The notes beneath the pieces are model-generated. The model made no database searches, was not told the origin of the DNA, and worked only from the letters and a program-made list of their open reading frames with translations. This document shows positions 1 to 10,081 of a stretch of 64,000 nucleotides of DNA, piece after piece (position 1 is the first letter of the stretch; every line of letters starts with the position of its first letter). This DNA comes from Clavaria fumosa (taxonomy: Eukaryota; Basidiomycota; Agaricomycetes; Agaricales; Clavariaceae), in assembly GCA_951802425.1 (NCBI GenBank), contig OX637804.1, positions 2,294,001 through 2,358,000 of the forward strand, given 5' to 3'. The position numbers were made by a program, and so were the translations under genes.

Positions 1-52
1 CTACTACCGTAACGAGTTTGCAAACATGACCGCACCGCCCCGAATTTTTTAG

Positions 53-60
53 TATATAAA
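53..60 (+). promoter_or_regulatory. TATA box of modular gene A
   Basis: TATATAAA in the conserved context 'tttagtatataaagaggcagtt', 55 bp before the ATG at 115. The same block precedes the modular genes of copies C, D and E2, which supports a real core promoter. Confidence 0.75.
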
Positions 61-114
61 GAGGCAGTTCAGAGACACAAGAGAGACCGCAACTGAAGCA
101 ACAGCGAAGACGAA

Positions 115-445
115 ATGCCCACAGACCCGAAAGTACGTCGTCTTCCATCACTTCCTAATTTGCTATGCACGGTATGGAGCTCCATCGCCGCCCAACAGCC
201 CCAGCAGCCCCAACAGCCCCAGCAGCCCCAGCAGCCCCAGCGCGAGTCGAACAAGGAGTGGACCCTAGTACGTCTCCAATGACTGTCTTACTACTACAAG
301 CTGACCCAAAGACGGGAAGCACGTCTACGCCAATAGTTACGAGGAGTTGGACGAGGAGTTGGACCGGGCCAAAAAAGGTGGCGACAATGCTAATGGGGAT
401 GACGACAATGTCTCCCCCGCCGGCGAAAATAACCCCGGCCAATAA
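115..445 (+). CDS. Modular small-exon gene, copy A (hypothetical protein)
   Basis: Function unknown. The start ATG (115) follows a TATA box by about 55 bp and begins MPTDPK, matching the M-x-x-D/N-P start of its relatives. Intron 1 starts at 133 (gtacgt). A middle exon encodes a Gln/Pro-rich or Ala/Pro-rich stretch depending on the splice phase chosen. A second intron begins at 268 with the family's 'gtacgtctccaat' signature and a ctgac branch site. The last exon encodes HVYANSYEELDEE followed by an acidic, Asn/Asp-rich tail ending at the taa at 443-445. The acceptor of intron 2 (311 or 318) and the frame of the middle exon are not settled, since the phase-0 rule seen in the other copies needs the acceptor at 318. 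No signal peptide or membrane segment is visible. Confidence 0.5.
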
Positions 446-684
446 AGGAGCCGTTGTCATTCCGGTCCCCAAGATGTCCTCGTCGCTACCATTTCTTATG
501 TCTTTGAATGTGTATATATATTACACAAAAATGTTGTTTGGAAATTGAAAGAAATGATTTCTTATATTTTTCTCAGTTCCAAAGCCAGGATAACGCGAGT
601 CAGCCACGGGTGCACAATCCCTCTCTTCCACTCGGCTCCCTTTCACGACTCGCAACTCTCCCGTCCTTCTCCCACCGTCTTGCT

Positions 685-1850
685 ATGACCACGTTCAGCA
701 ATTTCTCAAGTCTCGCTTGAAAATCCCCGCACTCAGCGGCTGCATCTCAGAGGTCGGTTTCAATGGTTCATTTGCCAACATCGCCAACATCGTTGTGTTT
801 GGCGTGAGCGTCTTCTTCATAGGAGGAAAGCTGCTGTCGGTATGTCACCAACGAGCACACGCTACTCCACCATTCACTTCTCTCACTCCTCCCCCCAACA
901 AAACCGAATCGTTCCTTCTGCCTTATCGCCCAGCTTCCGTCTCATTTGTATCACTGATCACTTCCCTCGCAGGGCGCTGGGAAATAATAATCTTCCTATC
1001 TCTTTACATCGTCACACTCATCCTGTAACTCATCACTTTGGGGTCCTTCATCGAACAAGGCTCAACCCTGCTTGTCGTTTTCACCGTTCTTCACGTCGGC
1101 ACCGTCGCTGCCCTCTTTGGGGCATTGCTGATCAATGGTATCGTCGCGATGCAGAAATACGACGACGGAACGCCTGCGTCGCTCATCGTGCGTTGCCCGT
1201 CCGATATCCCTCGCGGGTCATGGTTTTTTGACGGGTTTGGATCTAACAGTCACTTGCCGTTATGTCGTTTGTTTTTCTCGTCCCCACCACGTACATAATC
1301 CCTCGACACCGCTCCTATATCACGGGCATTTACTCTGTCTACACCACTGCAGGCCTTACACAATATCCCTCTGTTCGTACTGACCAGCAGGCATGTAAGC
1401 ACCCTTCGTCTCGATTGGTTCATTGACAGGCCAACCCCAAACCCAGATTTTAGCGCTACCCTGTTATACTTTCTCACTATGTTCTACATCGTCGCATTCC
1501 CCATGTGTTCTTCATCCCTAGCGAGGAATTGATCTGGCACGCTATGCCCGGCACGCAATCAAAAGTTGACGGGTTACTATACTTGAGATTATTGTCGGTG
1601 GTCTCGCTATGGACGTGTGCCACAAAATGTGGGTGGTCGTCTCCACTTTTCCACGTTCGCGTTTCAAATAATGTTTCTTCCGTTTAGGGGAATTCTGCTG
1701 GGAATCGTCACTTTAACCCTAACATCGAGGAAACATACACACCGTGCGAGCTACCTGTTGTTGCCCCTACCATTGCTGTTCCGACGCTTCATTCCGCCCG
1801 ATGTCCCCAACTCACCCAGGCATCCAGTGGAGCTGGCCTCTTCGGGTGAT
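685..1850 (+). pseudogene. Chs7-like chitin synthase export chaperone, copy A (degenerate)
   Basis: Family Chs7 (chitin synthase export chaperone, a multi-pass ER membrane protein). It begins MTTFSNFSSL, then a deletion removes the CNLFYRQ end of exon 1 and the PVGINPVCG segment. Downstream, FNGSFANIANIVVFGVS and IGGKLLS are in frame. An intron follows (839-972, gtatgt...ctcgcag), then GRWEIIIFLSLYIVTLIL, IEQGSTLLVVF, GTVAALFGALLINGIVAMQ and KYDDGTPASL, all hallmarks of the family. A one-base loss at the intron junction breaks the frame. The C-terminal part (LLYFLTMFYIV and the EETY tail) can still be seen. The deletion and frameshift argue for a pseudogene. Confidence 0.75.
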
Positions 1851-3361
1851 AGGACACATGGCTACTTCTCCGTTCCCTTGTTGGACACTCCCATACGTGT
1901 GCCCCTCATTGCGTTGCCGAACCTTTCTCCCTCCCTTGTTTCTGATTCGGATGGCAACGTCGTCCTCACTCCGGATGGGCACGTCGAAGGGGGAGGACGC
2001 CGATGTACCGCTGCATCACGTGCGCGAGTTCGAGCAGACAGCATCACTGTCGGCTGATCCCCACACGGCCCCGAATGCCAGGCAGTGATTTGCAGGGCCC
2101 TCCTGATCTGGGAGGCGGACCGATCCAACCATTTTCTGTTCCCGCGTGTCGTTAAACTGAACTAGCGTCAAGTACCCCCTCCATCTGTGCTCAACGACCT
2201 CGCCGGCGGTCAATCTGCGCCTCACGCTCTGCTCGGTGGCCGATGGAGCTGATATGTCAACGACTTGCTCCCACCCTGAACGACATATTCGGGTTCACCA
2301 GAGCGAAGATGCGAAACAAAAAATGAATGCCGACCAGAGGGGATCACACATGCAATGTCCGCGTCCATGTTGACGTCGCAGACGCTGGGGATTTTAGAAA
2401 TGATAAATATCCGCCTCAAGTCTTACGTCGAGTGGAGGTGAAAGACGGAAAGGTCATGCACTCATTCCAACTCGTCGTTGGTGTAATCAAGAATCCCGCT
2501 ATCGTTGTCGCTGCTGCTGCCTCCAGTGGCAATATGTTACGGCACACGTTTTACCTCGGCGCAGTGTGCCACAGCCCTCGCAGCCAGTCCAGCCCGATGT
2601 TTCCGGCTCACCGGTCTCAGCGCACTCTTCCTTCAACTCTCGCTCGGACTTCTTTTTGCAAACGCGAGAGAGCAGCGGTGGCTTTGGCCGCGCGGGCGAT
2701 GAATTGGCTGCGTGGGATATATGTGTGGTCCGGTCGTCGAGCCCTCGGATGAGGATTGGGCATGCTCGACACGAGACATCACGAGGACGAGTTCATCTGC
2801 AGCCTTCGAATCAGGAAAGGATGCGGCGGTCGGTGAGCTGCGTGATTGGTTGGCCTTTGCCACGGCGAGGAAACCACGGGATGGGACCATCTTCGAACAC
2901 TTGCATTTCCTGAGCGCGTGCCACGGAGGACAGCTGGTCTTCTGACGGAGCCGTCTGACGAGAAGTTTTGGTCATCGCTTCCTCCTACTGAACAGCCCCA
3001 ACAATTGCAAACTCACCTTGTTTTATGGGTCCCCCCCAGGAGGTTGGTGGCAGAAGATATAACAAGTTAGCACTGGCAATTTTGTGTTTTATGCTTCACA
3101 AATGGTTTCTTACCAGTCCTTCGGTGTCTCTTGGCTAGTCAATGAAGGTGGTTGCGGACGTTCCGTCTAATCACAGATTAGAATCCCAACGAATGTCCGC
3201 GATCGACGCCGATACACAACAGTGAAGCAAGGATTCCCTTCCCGCTGTTAGCGGCAGTCCAGTGCTACTGTGAATGTTTCAAAAAAATTATTTCTTTCGC
3301 TTTACTATACAAGACAAGACTAGAGTCAGGCTAGTAAGAGTCTTTAGCCGTGCCAGGACTG

Positions 3362-3392
3362 AGTGTTGAACTTTGAACGTTGAACATTGAGC
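3362..3392. repeat. 7-bp VNTR upstream of modular gene B
   Basis: About four degenerate units of GTTGAAC/T ending in 'ttgagctgcgc', roughly 100 bp before the TATA region. It corresponds to the arrays before copies C, D and E2. Confidence 0.7.
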
Positions 3393-3562
3393 TGCGCAGT
3401 TGACCTCTGGGGACAACGAATCTACGAGACTTGAAGCGGAATTTAACCGAATTTGCAAAAATGACTGCACCGCCCCTAAACTTTTATTATATCAAGAGGC
3501 ATTTTAGAGTTTGCAAAATATTTCCCAACGCATTCTTCTTAAGCAACAACAACGAAGATAAA

Positions 3563-4045
3563 ATGTCCATAGACCCGTGGGAGCAATCGCGAGTACGTCT
3601 CCAATAACTACTGTCTAAACTGACCCATCCATGATGATGATGGCCTTAAAAAGGAGATTATGCAACAAGGCAACCCGACCGACCATGATGTCACCATTAA
3701 CAATAACCTACACGTACGTCTCTCCAATAACCGTCTTACTACTACAAACTGACCCCATGATGGGAAGTACTACTCACGGTATGGAGCGCCTCCACCCCGG
3801 GATGGCGACGCATTTGACATCGCACGTTTCCAATAACTGTCTTACTACTACAAACTGACCTCATGATGGGAAGTACTACTCACGGTATGGAGCGCCTCCA
3901 CAGCCCCGGGTTGGCGACGCATTTGACACCGTACGTTTCCAATAATTGTCTTACTACCACAAGCTGACCCTAGGATGGGAAGTACTACAACCAATATTTT
4001 GCTGGTCCTCCACCCCAGGATTCCCAGGAGGGCTCCGACCAATGA
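3563..4045 (+). CDS. Modular small-exon gene, copy B (hypothetical protein)
   Basis: Function unknown. Five exons read cleanly in phase 0: 3563-3592 (MSIDPWEQSR), 3654-3713 (20 codons beginning EIMQQG), 3768-3821, 3874-3930, and 3983-4045 (YYNQYFAGPPP to tga). Exons 3 and 4 are a tandem duplicate, both encoding YYSRYGAPP followed by GDAFD. All four introns share the core 'ccaataac...ctgtct...aactgacc...aag' and are 52-61 bp long. Intron 3 has a GC donor (gcacgt at 3822) where its sisters have gtacgt. The predicted protein is about 88 residues, Tyr/Pro-rich, with no signal peptide. The upstream TATA is degenerate (attatatcaag near 3486), so expression is uncertain. Confidence 0.6.
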
Positions 4046-5229
4046 CGGAGCCCCAGTCGAGACAAATCCTTAAAGGTTCAAAAGGTACATACATACCTCA
4101 TCTCTTCCTCACCATTCCGGCCCTCAGACGTCCTCGTCGCCTGAAGCAAAGCAAATAAATTGAATGCGAGGGTTTCTTGGCTCTTTGAATGTGTACAAAT
4201 GTGTTGTTTGAATCGAAAGAAATGTTTTCTGGTGTACTTCTCCAGTCCTACTCCAAAGCCAGCCAGGGCCTGGCAATGCCGCTGATTCACGCACCATTGA
4301 AGCTCGAGTGAAGTGTTGTCTCAAAAAAATTGAATGCGAACCAGAGGGAATCACACTTGTACTGTCCACGCCGCCCATAATGACTCAGACGCTGGGGATT
4401 TTAGAAATTCCAGATTTTATGTCTCGCTGGGGGTGAGTGGAGGCGAAAACGGAAAGGCCATGCACTCGTCGTCGGCCTGACTCGCCGCCGCTGCTGCTTC
4501 CACTGGCAGTATGTCGCGGTATCGCTGCAGAGCATTCGACTGACACCAACACGCAATCTCCCTCGGCGCGGTGCACTACAGCCCTCACAGCTAGTCCAGC
4601 TCGACGTCCGGCTCACAATGGAGATGGCGGCCGGCTGTTCCTTCAACTCTTGCTCGGACTTATTGTTTTTGCAAACACGAGAGAGCGGCATCTGCTGCCT
4701 TTGAATGAGAAAAGGATGCGGCGGTCGTTGAACTGCGTGATTGACCTTTGCCACGATGATGGGACCGTCTTCGAACACATTCATTGAACTGCGTGATTGG
4801 CCTTTGCCAGGGCGAGGAAACGACGGGTTGGGACTGTTCACGGCAAGAAGTGTGATCATCGCCTCCTACTGAAAAGCCCCAACAACAACAAACTCACCTT
4901 GTTTCATGTCCCGGTCGGTGGCGGAAGATATAACGAGTTAACTTTGTGTTTTACACCTCACAAATTCTTACCAGTCCTTCGGTGTCTCACCTCTCGGCTA
5001 GTCAAAGAAGTTACGGGCGGTTGCGGGCGTTCCCTCTAATAATCACAGATGAGATTCCCGAGGTAAGTCCGATGCTGTCGTTTCAGTTGATCCGCTAATT
5101 TGCTAATTTGCGGCAGTCCCGTACTACTTTAAACGTTTCAAACGGCAAATCTTATTTTCTTTCGCTGTAGTATACAAGATACAAGACTATATTCCCAAGA
5201 GTCAGTCTTTAGCAGTACCAGGGCTGAGC

Positions 5230-5262
5230 GTTGAATGTTGAATGTTGAATGTTGAATGTTGA
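5230..5262. repeat. 7-bp VNTR upstream of modular gene C
   Basis: Five units of GTTGAAT in tandem ending 'gttgag', about 100 bp before the TATA box of copy C. Confidence 0.85.
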
Positions 5263-5364
5263 GCTGCGCGGTTGACCTCCGAGGCAACGAATTTACAGGA
5301 CAGAAGCGGCAAGATGTTACGCGTGTTACGTCCCGAGTTTGCAAAATGACTGAATTTTTTTTAG

Positions 5365-5372
5365 TATATAAA
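5365..5372 (+). promoter_or_regulatory. TATA box of modular gene C
   Basis: TATATAAA in the same conserved block as copies A, D and E2, followed by 'gaggcagttcggaggcac', 50 bp before the ATG at 5422. Confidence 0.75.
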
Positions 5373-5421
5373 GAGGCAGTTCGGAGGCACAAGAGAGAGC
5401 TAAAGCAACAGCGAAGATAAA

Positions 5422-5750
5422 ATGACCGGCGGCGACCCGCTGAGAGAGATTGTTACGGTATGTCTCCAATAACTGTCTCACTACTACAAACTGATCTCCT
5501 CGGGAAGTTCTACCAAGATTATTTTGGCTCACCGACTGCTGCTGACGAGGATGCCCAAGAGGGCCCCGACCCCAACACAGAGGCAAAGGAATACAACCCC
5601 CAAGAGATGCCCAACCAACCCCAGCCCTTGACCCAGACGCCCAGCCGAACCCAGATGTCCCCCAACCCCGACGATGTCTCCGACGACGATGGAATGCCTG
5701 GAAAGGCCACAGACGACTTCCTCACCTATTCCTGTCCCCAGACCTCATAG
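5422..5750 (+). CDS. Modular small-exon gene, copy C (hypothetical protein, 92 aa)
   Basis: Function unknown. This is the simplest member, with two exons: 5422-5457 (MTGGDPLREIVT) and 5508-5750, joined by a 50-bp phase-0 intron (gtatgtctccaataactg...cgggaag). The last exon starts FYQDYFGSP, matching the YYNQ(H/Y)F start of the last exon in B, D and E2. It continues as a Pro/Gln/Asp-rich, apparently disordered acidic tail ending at tag. No membrane segment or signal peptide is seen. The uninterrupted frame, TATA box and canonical splice sites make this copy the best candidate for an intact gene after D and E2. Confidence 0.65.
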
Positions 5751-6071
5751 CAACTGGAGGGGCAATAAATAGAATGCGAGGGTTTTTCGTGTGTACAAAT
5801 ATGTTGTTTGAATCGAAAGAAGAGATTTCTATCCTTCTCGCTCCTACTGCAAAGCCAGTCAGGCCTAGTCAGGCTAGTCAGGGCTTGACAACGCCGCTGA
5901 TTCATTGAGGGCGATCCAGCGCGGGTGAAGCTGTGAAGTGTTATCTACACGCGTGCACACTCCCTCCACCTCGTGGCCTTCCTCCCTTCCGCTCCCACCC
6001 AGCTCTAGATGCTCCCCCTTTCCCCTTTTTCACGACTCGCAGGTCTCCCGTCCCTCTCCCACCGTCCCGCT

Positions 6072-7360
6072 ATGACCACGTTCAGCGATTTCTCCGTTCT
6101 GTGTAGAAATGTCCCTTCTTACCCGTGGTGTAATTTGTTCTATCGTCAGGCAAGTGTCAGAGGTCCTTTCCACCCAGCTCTTGAAATCACCTACTACCCT
6201 CAGGGGCCTTCCTGCTAACCCAGCGAGTTCTCCTGTCGGCATCAACTTAATTTGTGGTATACTCAGGGTCGGTTCATTTTGCCAACATCGCCAACATCAC
6301 TGTGTCTGGCGTGAGCGCGGTCGTCGTCTTGTTCATAGGAGGAAAGCTGCTGTCGGTATGTCACCAGCGAGCCCACACTACTCCGTTCACTTCTCTCACT
6401 CCCCCCCAAAAAAAGAAACCGAATACTTTCTTCCGCCTTATCACCCTGCTTCCGTCTCATTTGTATCACTGCTTCTCTCGCAGGGCGCAATAATCTTCCT
6501 ATCCCTCTACATCGTCACTCTCATCCTGCAACTCATCACTTTTGGGGCCCTTCATCGAACAAGGCTCAACCGTGCTTGTCGTTTTCACCGCCCTTCACAC
6601 CAGCACCGTCGCTGCCCTCTGGGGCATTGCTGGTCAATGGCATCGTCGCGATGCAGAAATACGATGACGGAACGCCTGCGTCGCTTATCGTATGTTGTTC
6701 GTCCGATATCCCCTCGCGGGTCATAGTTTGCATCTAATAGTCACTCGTTTGTTTTCCTCACTGCCACCACGTACATATCCCTCGATACGGCTCTCTCTAT
6801 ATTACTCTGTCTACACCACCAGAGGCCTTACACAATATCCCTCTGTTTGTATTGACCAGCATATGGCCTGGCTTGTAAGCACCCTTTCGCTTCGATTAAT
6901 TCAACGCATGCTTGTTGACAGGCCAACCCCCAACCCATACCTTAGCGCCACTCTGTTGTATTTTCTCACCATGTACTACATTGTTGCATTCAGCCTCACT
7001 CCATGTGTTCTTCATCCCCGGGCCAGTGAGGAATTGATCCGGCGCGCTATGCCCGGCACGCAATCGAAAGTAGACGGGTTACTCTACTTAAGATTATATC
7101 GGTGGTCTCACTATGGGCAGCTTGGACGTGTGCCACAGAAGGTGCGTAGCCGTCTCCACTTTCCCACATTTGCGTTTCAAATAGTATTTCTTCCTTTAGG
7201 GGAATCGTCACTCTAACTCGCCCCTTGCCAATTCTACTGACTTTGAGGAAACATACAAACTGTGCAGGCTACTTGTCGTTGCTCCTACCATTGTTTGTCC
7301 GACGCCTCATTCCACCCGATGTCCCCAACTCACCCAAGGCATCCAGTAGAGCTGGCCTCT
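6072..7360 (+). pseudogene. Chs7-like chitin synthase export chaperone, copy C (degenerate)
   Basis: The N-terminus is the best preserved of the set: MTTFSDFSVLCRNVPSYPW then CNLFYRQ. In D and E2 a GC-AG intron follows FYRQ; here most of it is deleted ('gcaagtgtcag' only). Then come PVGIN, FANIANI, IGGKLLS, an intron from 'gtatgt' to 'ctcgcag', and IIFLSLYIVTLILQLIT. Extra T residues in 'ttcattttgcc' (6280s) and 'atcacttttgggg' (6530s) shift the frame relative to copy A. The C-terminal LLYFLTMYYIV and LEIISVVSLWAAWT elements remain. The multiple frameshifts indicate a pseudogene unless they are homopolymer sequencing errors. Confidence 0.75.
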
Positions 7361-7871
7361 TCGGTGATAGGACACATGGCTACCTCTCCATTCCCTTATT
7401 GGACACCCCTATATGTGTGTCCCTCATTGTGTCGCCTAACCTCTCTCCCACCATTGTTTCTGATTCGGACTGCAACGTCGTCCTCGTTCCCGATAGACAC
7501 GTCGTGGCTCTGCATCACGTGCACGAGTTCGAACGGACAACACCACTGTCGGCTGCTCCCCTACGGCCTCGAATGCCAGGCAGTGAATAGGGCTCTCCCG
7601 ATCTGGGAGGCAGATCGACCCAATCATTCTCTGCTCCTGCGTGTCGTTAAATTCATCTGTACTCAACGACCTCGCCGGCAGTCAATCTCCGGGTCACGCT
7701 CTGCTCGGTGGCCGATGGAGCTGATATGTCAACGACTTGCCCCCACCATGCCCCCACCTAAACGACATATTCCCATGTATTCGGGTGAAGACGCGAAATA
7801 ACAAGAATGAAAGCCGACCAGTGGGGATGACACATGCAATTTCCGCGCCGACGTCGCGGATGCCGGAGATT

Positions 7872-8447
7872 TTAGAAATAATAAATATTCGCTTCCAGAT
7901 CGTATGTCGCTCTGCGGGGGCGAGTGGAAGCGAAAGACGGAAAGGCCATCCACTCCTCGTCGGTGTAATCAACAATCCCGCAATCGCTGACATGACCCGC
8001 CGCCGCTGCTGCCTCCACCTTGCAATATATCGCGGTCATCACTGCATAGCATTCAGCTGGTTCATCAACACGCATTCTTCTTCGGCGCAGTGCGCCACAA
8101 CCCTCGCAGCTAGTCCAGCCCGACGTTTCCGGCTCACCGGTCTCGGTGCGGATGGCGGCCAGCTCTTCCTTCAACCCTTGCTCAGACTTTTTTATTGCAA
8201 ATGCAAAAGAGCAGTGGTGGCTTTGGCTGTGAGGGCGATGATTTGACTGCGTGGGATATATGTGTAGTCCGGTCGTCGAGCCCTCGGACGACGATTGGGC
8301 ATGCTCGACACGAGACATCACGAGGACAAGTTCATCTGCGGCCTTTGAATGAGAAAAGGATGCGGCGGTCGGTGAACTGTGTGATTGGCCTTTGCCACGA
8401 CGAGGAAACGACGGGTTGGGACTGTTCACGGCAAGAAGTGTGATCAT
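7872..8447 (-). CDS. Conserved hypothetical ORF shared by all cassettes (191 codons in copy C)
   Basis: An uninterrupted minus-strand frame. Readable features are ADELVLVMSRVEHAQSSSEG near residues 37-56, a charged helix-like stretch KKSEQGLKEELAAI near 89-102, and a C-terminal SDCGIVDYTDEEWMAF stretch near 154-169. Homologous sequence occurs at about 2430-2890, 4400-4860, 12660-13210, 23615-24012 plus 30069-30255, and 33500-34050. In those copies the frame is broken near the oligo-A run, although KKSEQ-L-KEE remains recognisable. A short GTGAGC-initiated intron after the helix is possible. No known family is recognised. It could be a real gene convergent with the Chs7-like one or a conserved non-coding stretch. 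Confidence 0.35.
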   Translation of the reverse strand: MITLLAVNSPNPSFPRRGKGQSHSSPTAASFSHSKAADELVLVMSRVEHAQSSSEGSTTGLHIYPTQSNHRPHSQSHHCSFAFAIKKSEQGLKEELAAIRTETGEPETSGWTSCEGCGALRRRRMRVDEPAECYAVMTAIYCKVEAAAAAGHVSDCGIVDYTDEEWMAFPSFASTRPRRATYDLEANIYYF

Positions 8448-8889
8448 CGCCTCCTACTGAAAAGCCCCAACAACACAAACTCACCTTGTTTCATGTCCCT
8501 CTGGAGGGGGTCGGTGGCGGAAGATATAACGAGTTAACTTTGTGTTTTACACCTCACAAATTCTTACCAGTCCTTCGGTGTCTCACCTCTCGGCTAGTCA
8601 AAGAAGTTGCGGGCGGTTGCGGGCGTTCCCTCTAATAATCGCAGATGAGATTCCCGAGACTAATGTCCGTGATCGACGTTGATACACGACGGTGAAGCAA
8701 AGATTCCCCTCCCGCTGCCATCAAGTCCGATGCTGCCGGTACAGTTGATCCGCTAATTTGCTAATTTGCTAATTTGTGGCAGTCCGGTACTACTGTGAAC
8801 ATTTCAAAACGCCAAATATTATTTCCTTTGCTGTAGTATACAAGACTATATTCACCAAGAGTCAGCCTTTAGCAGAACCCGGGCTGAGC

Positions 8890-8929
8890 GTTGAACGTTG
8901 AATGTTGAATGTTGAATGTTGAATGTTGA
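8890..8929. repeat. 7-bp VNTR upstream of modular gene D
   Basis: Six tandem units of GTTGAAC/T ending 'gttgag', about 90 bp before the TATA box of copy D. Confidence 0.85.
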
Positions 8930-9019
8930 GCGGTGCGGTTGACCACGAATCTACAGGACCGAATTGGCAGTATTACTATTATAAAGCACCGAATTTGCAA
9001 AAATGACTGAAATCTTTAG

Positions 9020-9027
9020 TATATAAA
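9020..9027 (+). promoter_or_regulatory. TATA box of modular gene D
   Basis: TATATAAA in 'ctttagtatataaagaggcagttgag', 52 bp before the ATG at 9079. The block is nearly identical to that of E2. Confidence 0.75.
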
Positions 9028-9078
9028 GAGGCAGTTGAGAGAGACAAGAGAGACCGCAATTACAACAGCAAAGATAAA

Positions 9079-9957
9079 ATGGCCAGAAACCCGCAAGTAC
9101 GTCTTCAATAACTGTGTTACTGCAAACTGACCCATGATCATGGCCCCAAAAGGATGCTCACCAAGCCTTCATCGACTCCCTCAATGAGAGAGCCGCAGGC
9201 AGGCTGCCGCCTCTCCAAGTGCGTCTCCAATAACTTTCTTACTGTTACAAACTGACCCCATGGGTGGGAAGCCATGGGCACGGCATGGAGTGGCTGTATG
9301 TCTCCAATAACTGTGTTACTACCACAAACTGACCCATGATCATGGCCCCAAAAGGAAGCTCACCAAAAGTTCATCGAGTCCCTCAAGCAGAGCGCCGAAA
9401 AGAGGCAGGAGATATATAACGTGCGTCTCCAATAACTTTCTTACTGTTACAAACTGACCCCATGGGTGGGAAGCCATGGGCACGGCATGGAGTGGCTGTA
9501 TGTCTCCAATAACTGTGTTACTACCACAAACTGACCCATGATCATGGCCCCAAAAGGAAGCTCACCAAAAGTTCATCGAGTCCCTCGAGCAGAGCGCCGA
9601 AAAGAGGCAGGAGATATATAACGTGCGTCTCCAATAACTATCTTACTGTTACAAACTGACCCCATGGGTGGGAAGACATGGACACTGGGTGGGGGCGACT
9701 CCCGGCGCAAGGCACTGCTTGGGGGCCAGACCCAGACCCAGGATGCAGTACGTCTGCAATAACTGTCTTACCATGATGGGAAGTACTACAACCAACATTT
9801 TGTTGGGCCTCCACTCGTACAGTCAACTGCGCCCGAAAATGTCGAAAATGTCGAAAATTTCGACTCCGACGCAAATGACTCCAACGACAATGACTCCGAC
9901 GAAGATGACGAAACTGACAATGACGAAACTGACAATGACGAAAGCTCCCGTCATTAA
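9079..9957 (+). CDS. Modular small-exon gene, copy D (hypothetical protein, ~169 aa)
   Basis: Function unknown. Eight phase-0 exons: 9079-9096 (MARNPQ), 9153-9218, 9272-9295 (PWARHGVA), 9355-9420, 9474-9497 (PWARHGVA), 9557-9622, 9676-9747 and 9784-9957. Exons 2, 4 and 6 are variants of a 22-residue helix-like module (DAHQAFIDSLNERA / EAHQKFIESLKQSAEKRQ). Exons 4-5 with their introns are a 202-bp tandem duplicate of the following block. The last exon encodes YYNQHFVGPP and a highly acidic Asp/Asn/Glu/Thr tail. Introns alternate between two near-invariant types, one ending in 'catggccccaaaag' and one in 'catgggtgggaag'. All have gtgcgt, gtatgt or gtacgt donors and a ctgac branch motif. No known domain is recognised. 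Confidence 0.65.
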
Positions 9958-10081
9958 AGCAACGTTGAAGGTTTGAACAAAACTCACGCCTTTTACTCAT
10001 CTCTTTCTCACCATTCCAGTCCCCAGATGTCCTCGTAGCTACCTGAAGTCAAAGTAATAAATTGAATGCGAGGGTTTCTTA

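Larger units (their letters stand above)
1..3190. repeat. Cassette copy A of a dispersed segmental repeat
   Basis: First of six related cassettes. In order it contains a TATA box, the modular gene, a Chs7-like pseudogene and the conserved minus-strand ORF region. The left edge of the window cuts off whatever lies upstream, so the 7-bp VNTR seen before other copies is not visible here. The boundary with copy B is approximate, placed where the 'atgtccgcgatcgac' segment begins. Copy-to-copy similarity is visible by eye over the whole unit. Confidence 0.8.
3191..5060. repeat. Cassette copy B (Chs7-like part deleted)
   Basis: Second cassette. It holds the 7-bp VNTR, a degenerate TATA region and a five-exon modular gene. 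At about 4320 it jumps straight to the conserved minus-strand ORF region, so the whole Chs7-like section present in A, C, D and E2 has been lost. The tail 'aacgagttaactttgtgttttac' recurs in the other copies. Confidence 0.8.
5061..8660. repeat. Cassette copy C
   Basis: Third cassette, with all parts: VNTR (5230-5262), TATA box, a two-exon modular gene, a Chs7-like pseudogene and an uninterrupted 191-codon version of the minus-strand ORF. The site at about 8256, where the large hAT element sits in E1, is empty here. Confidence 0.8.
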
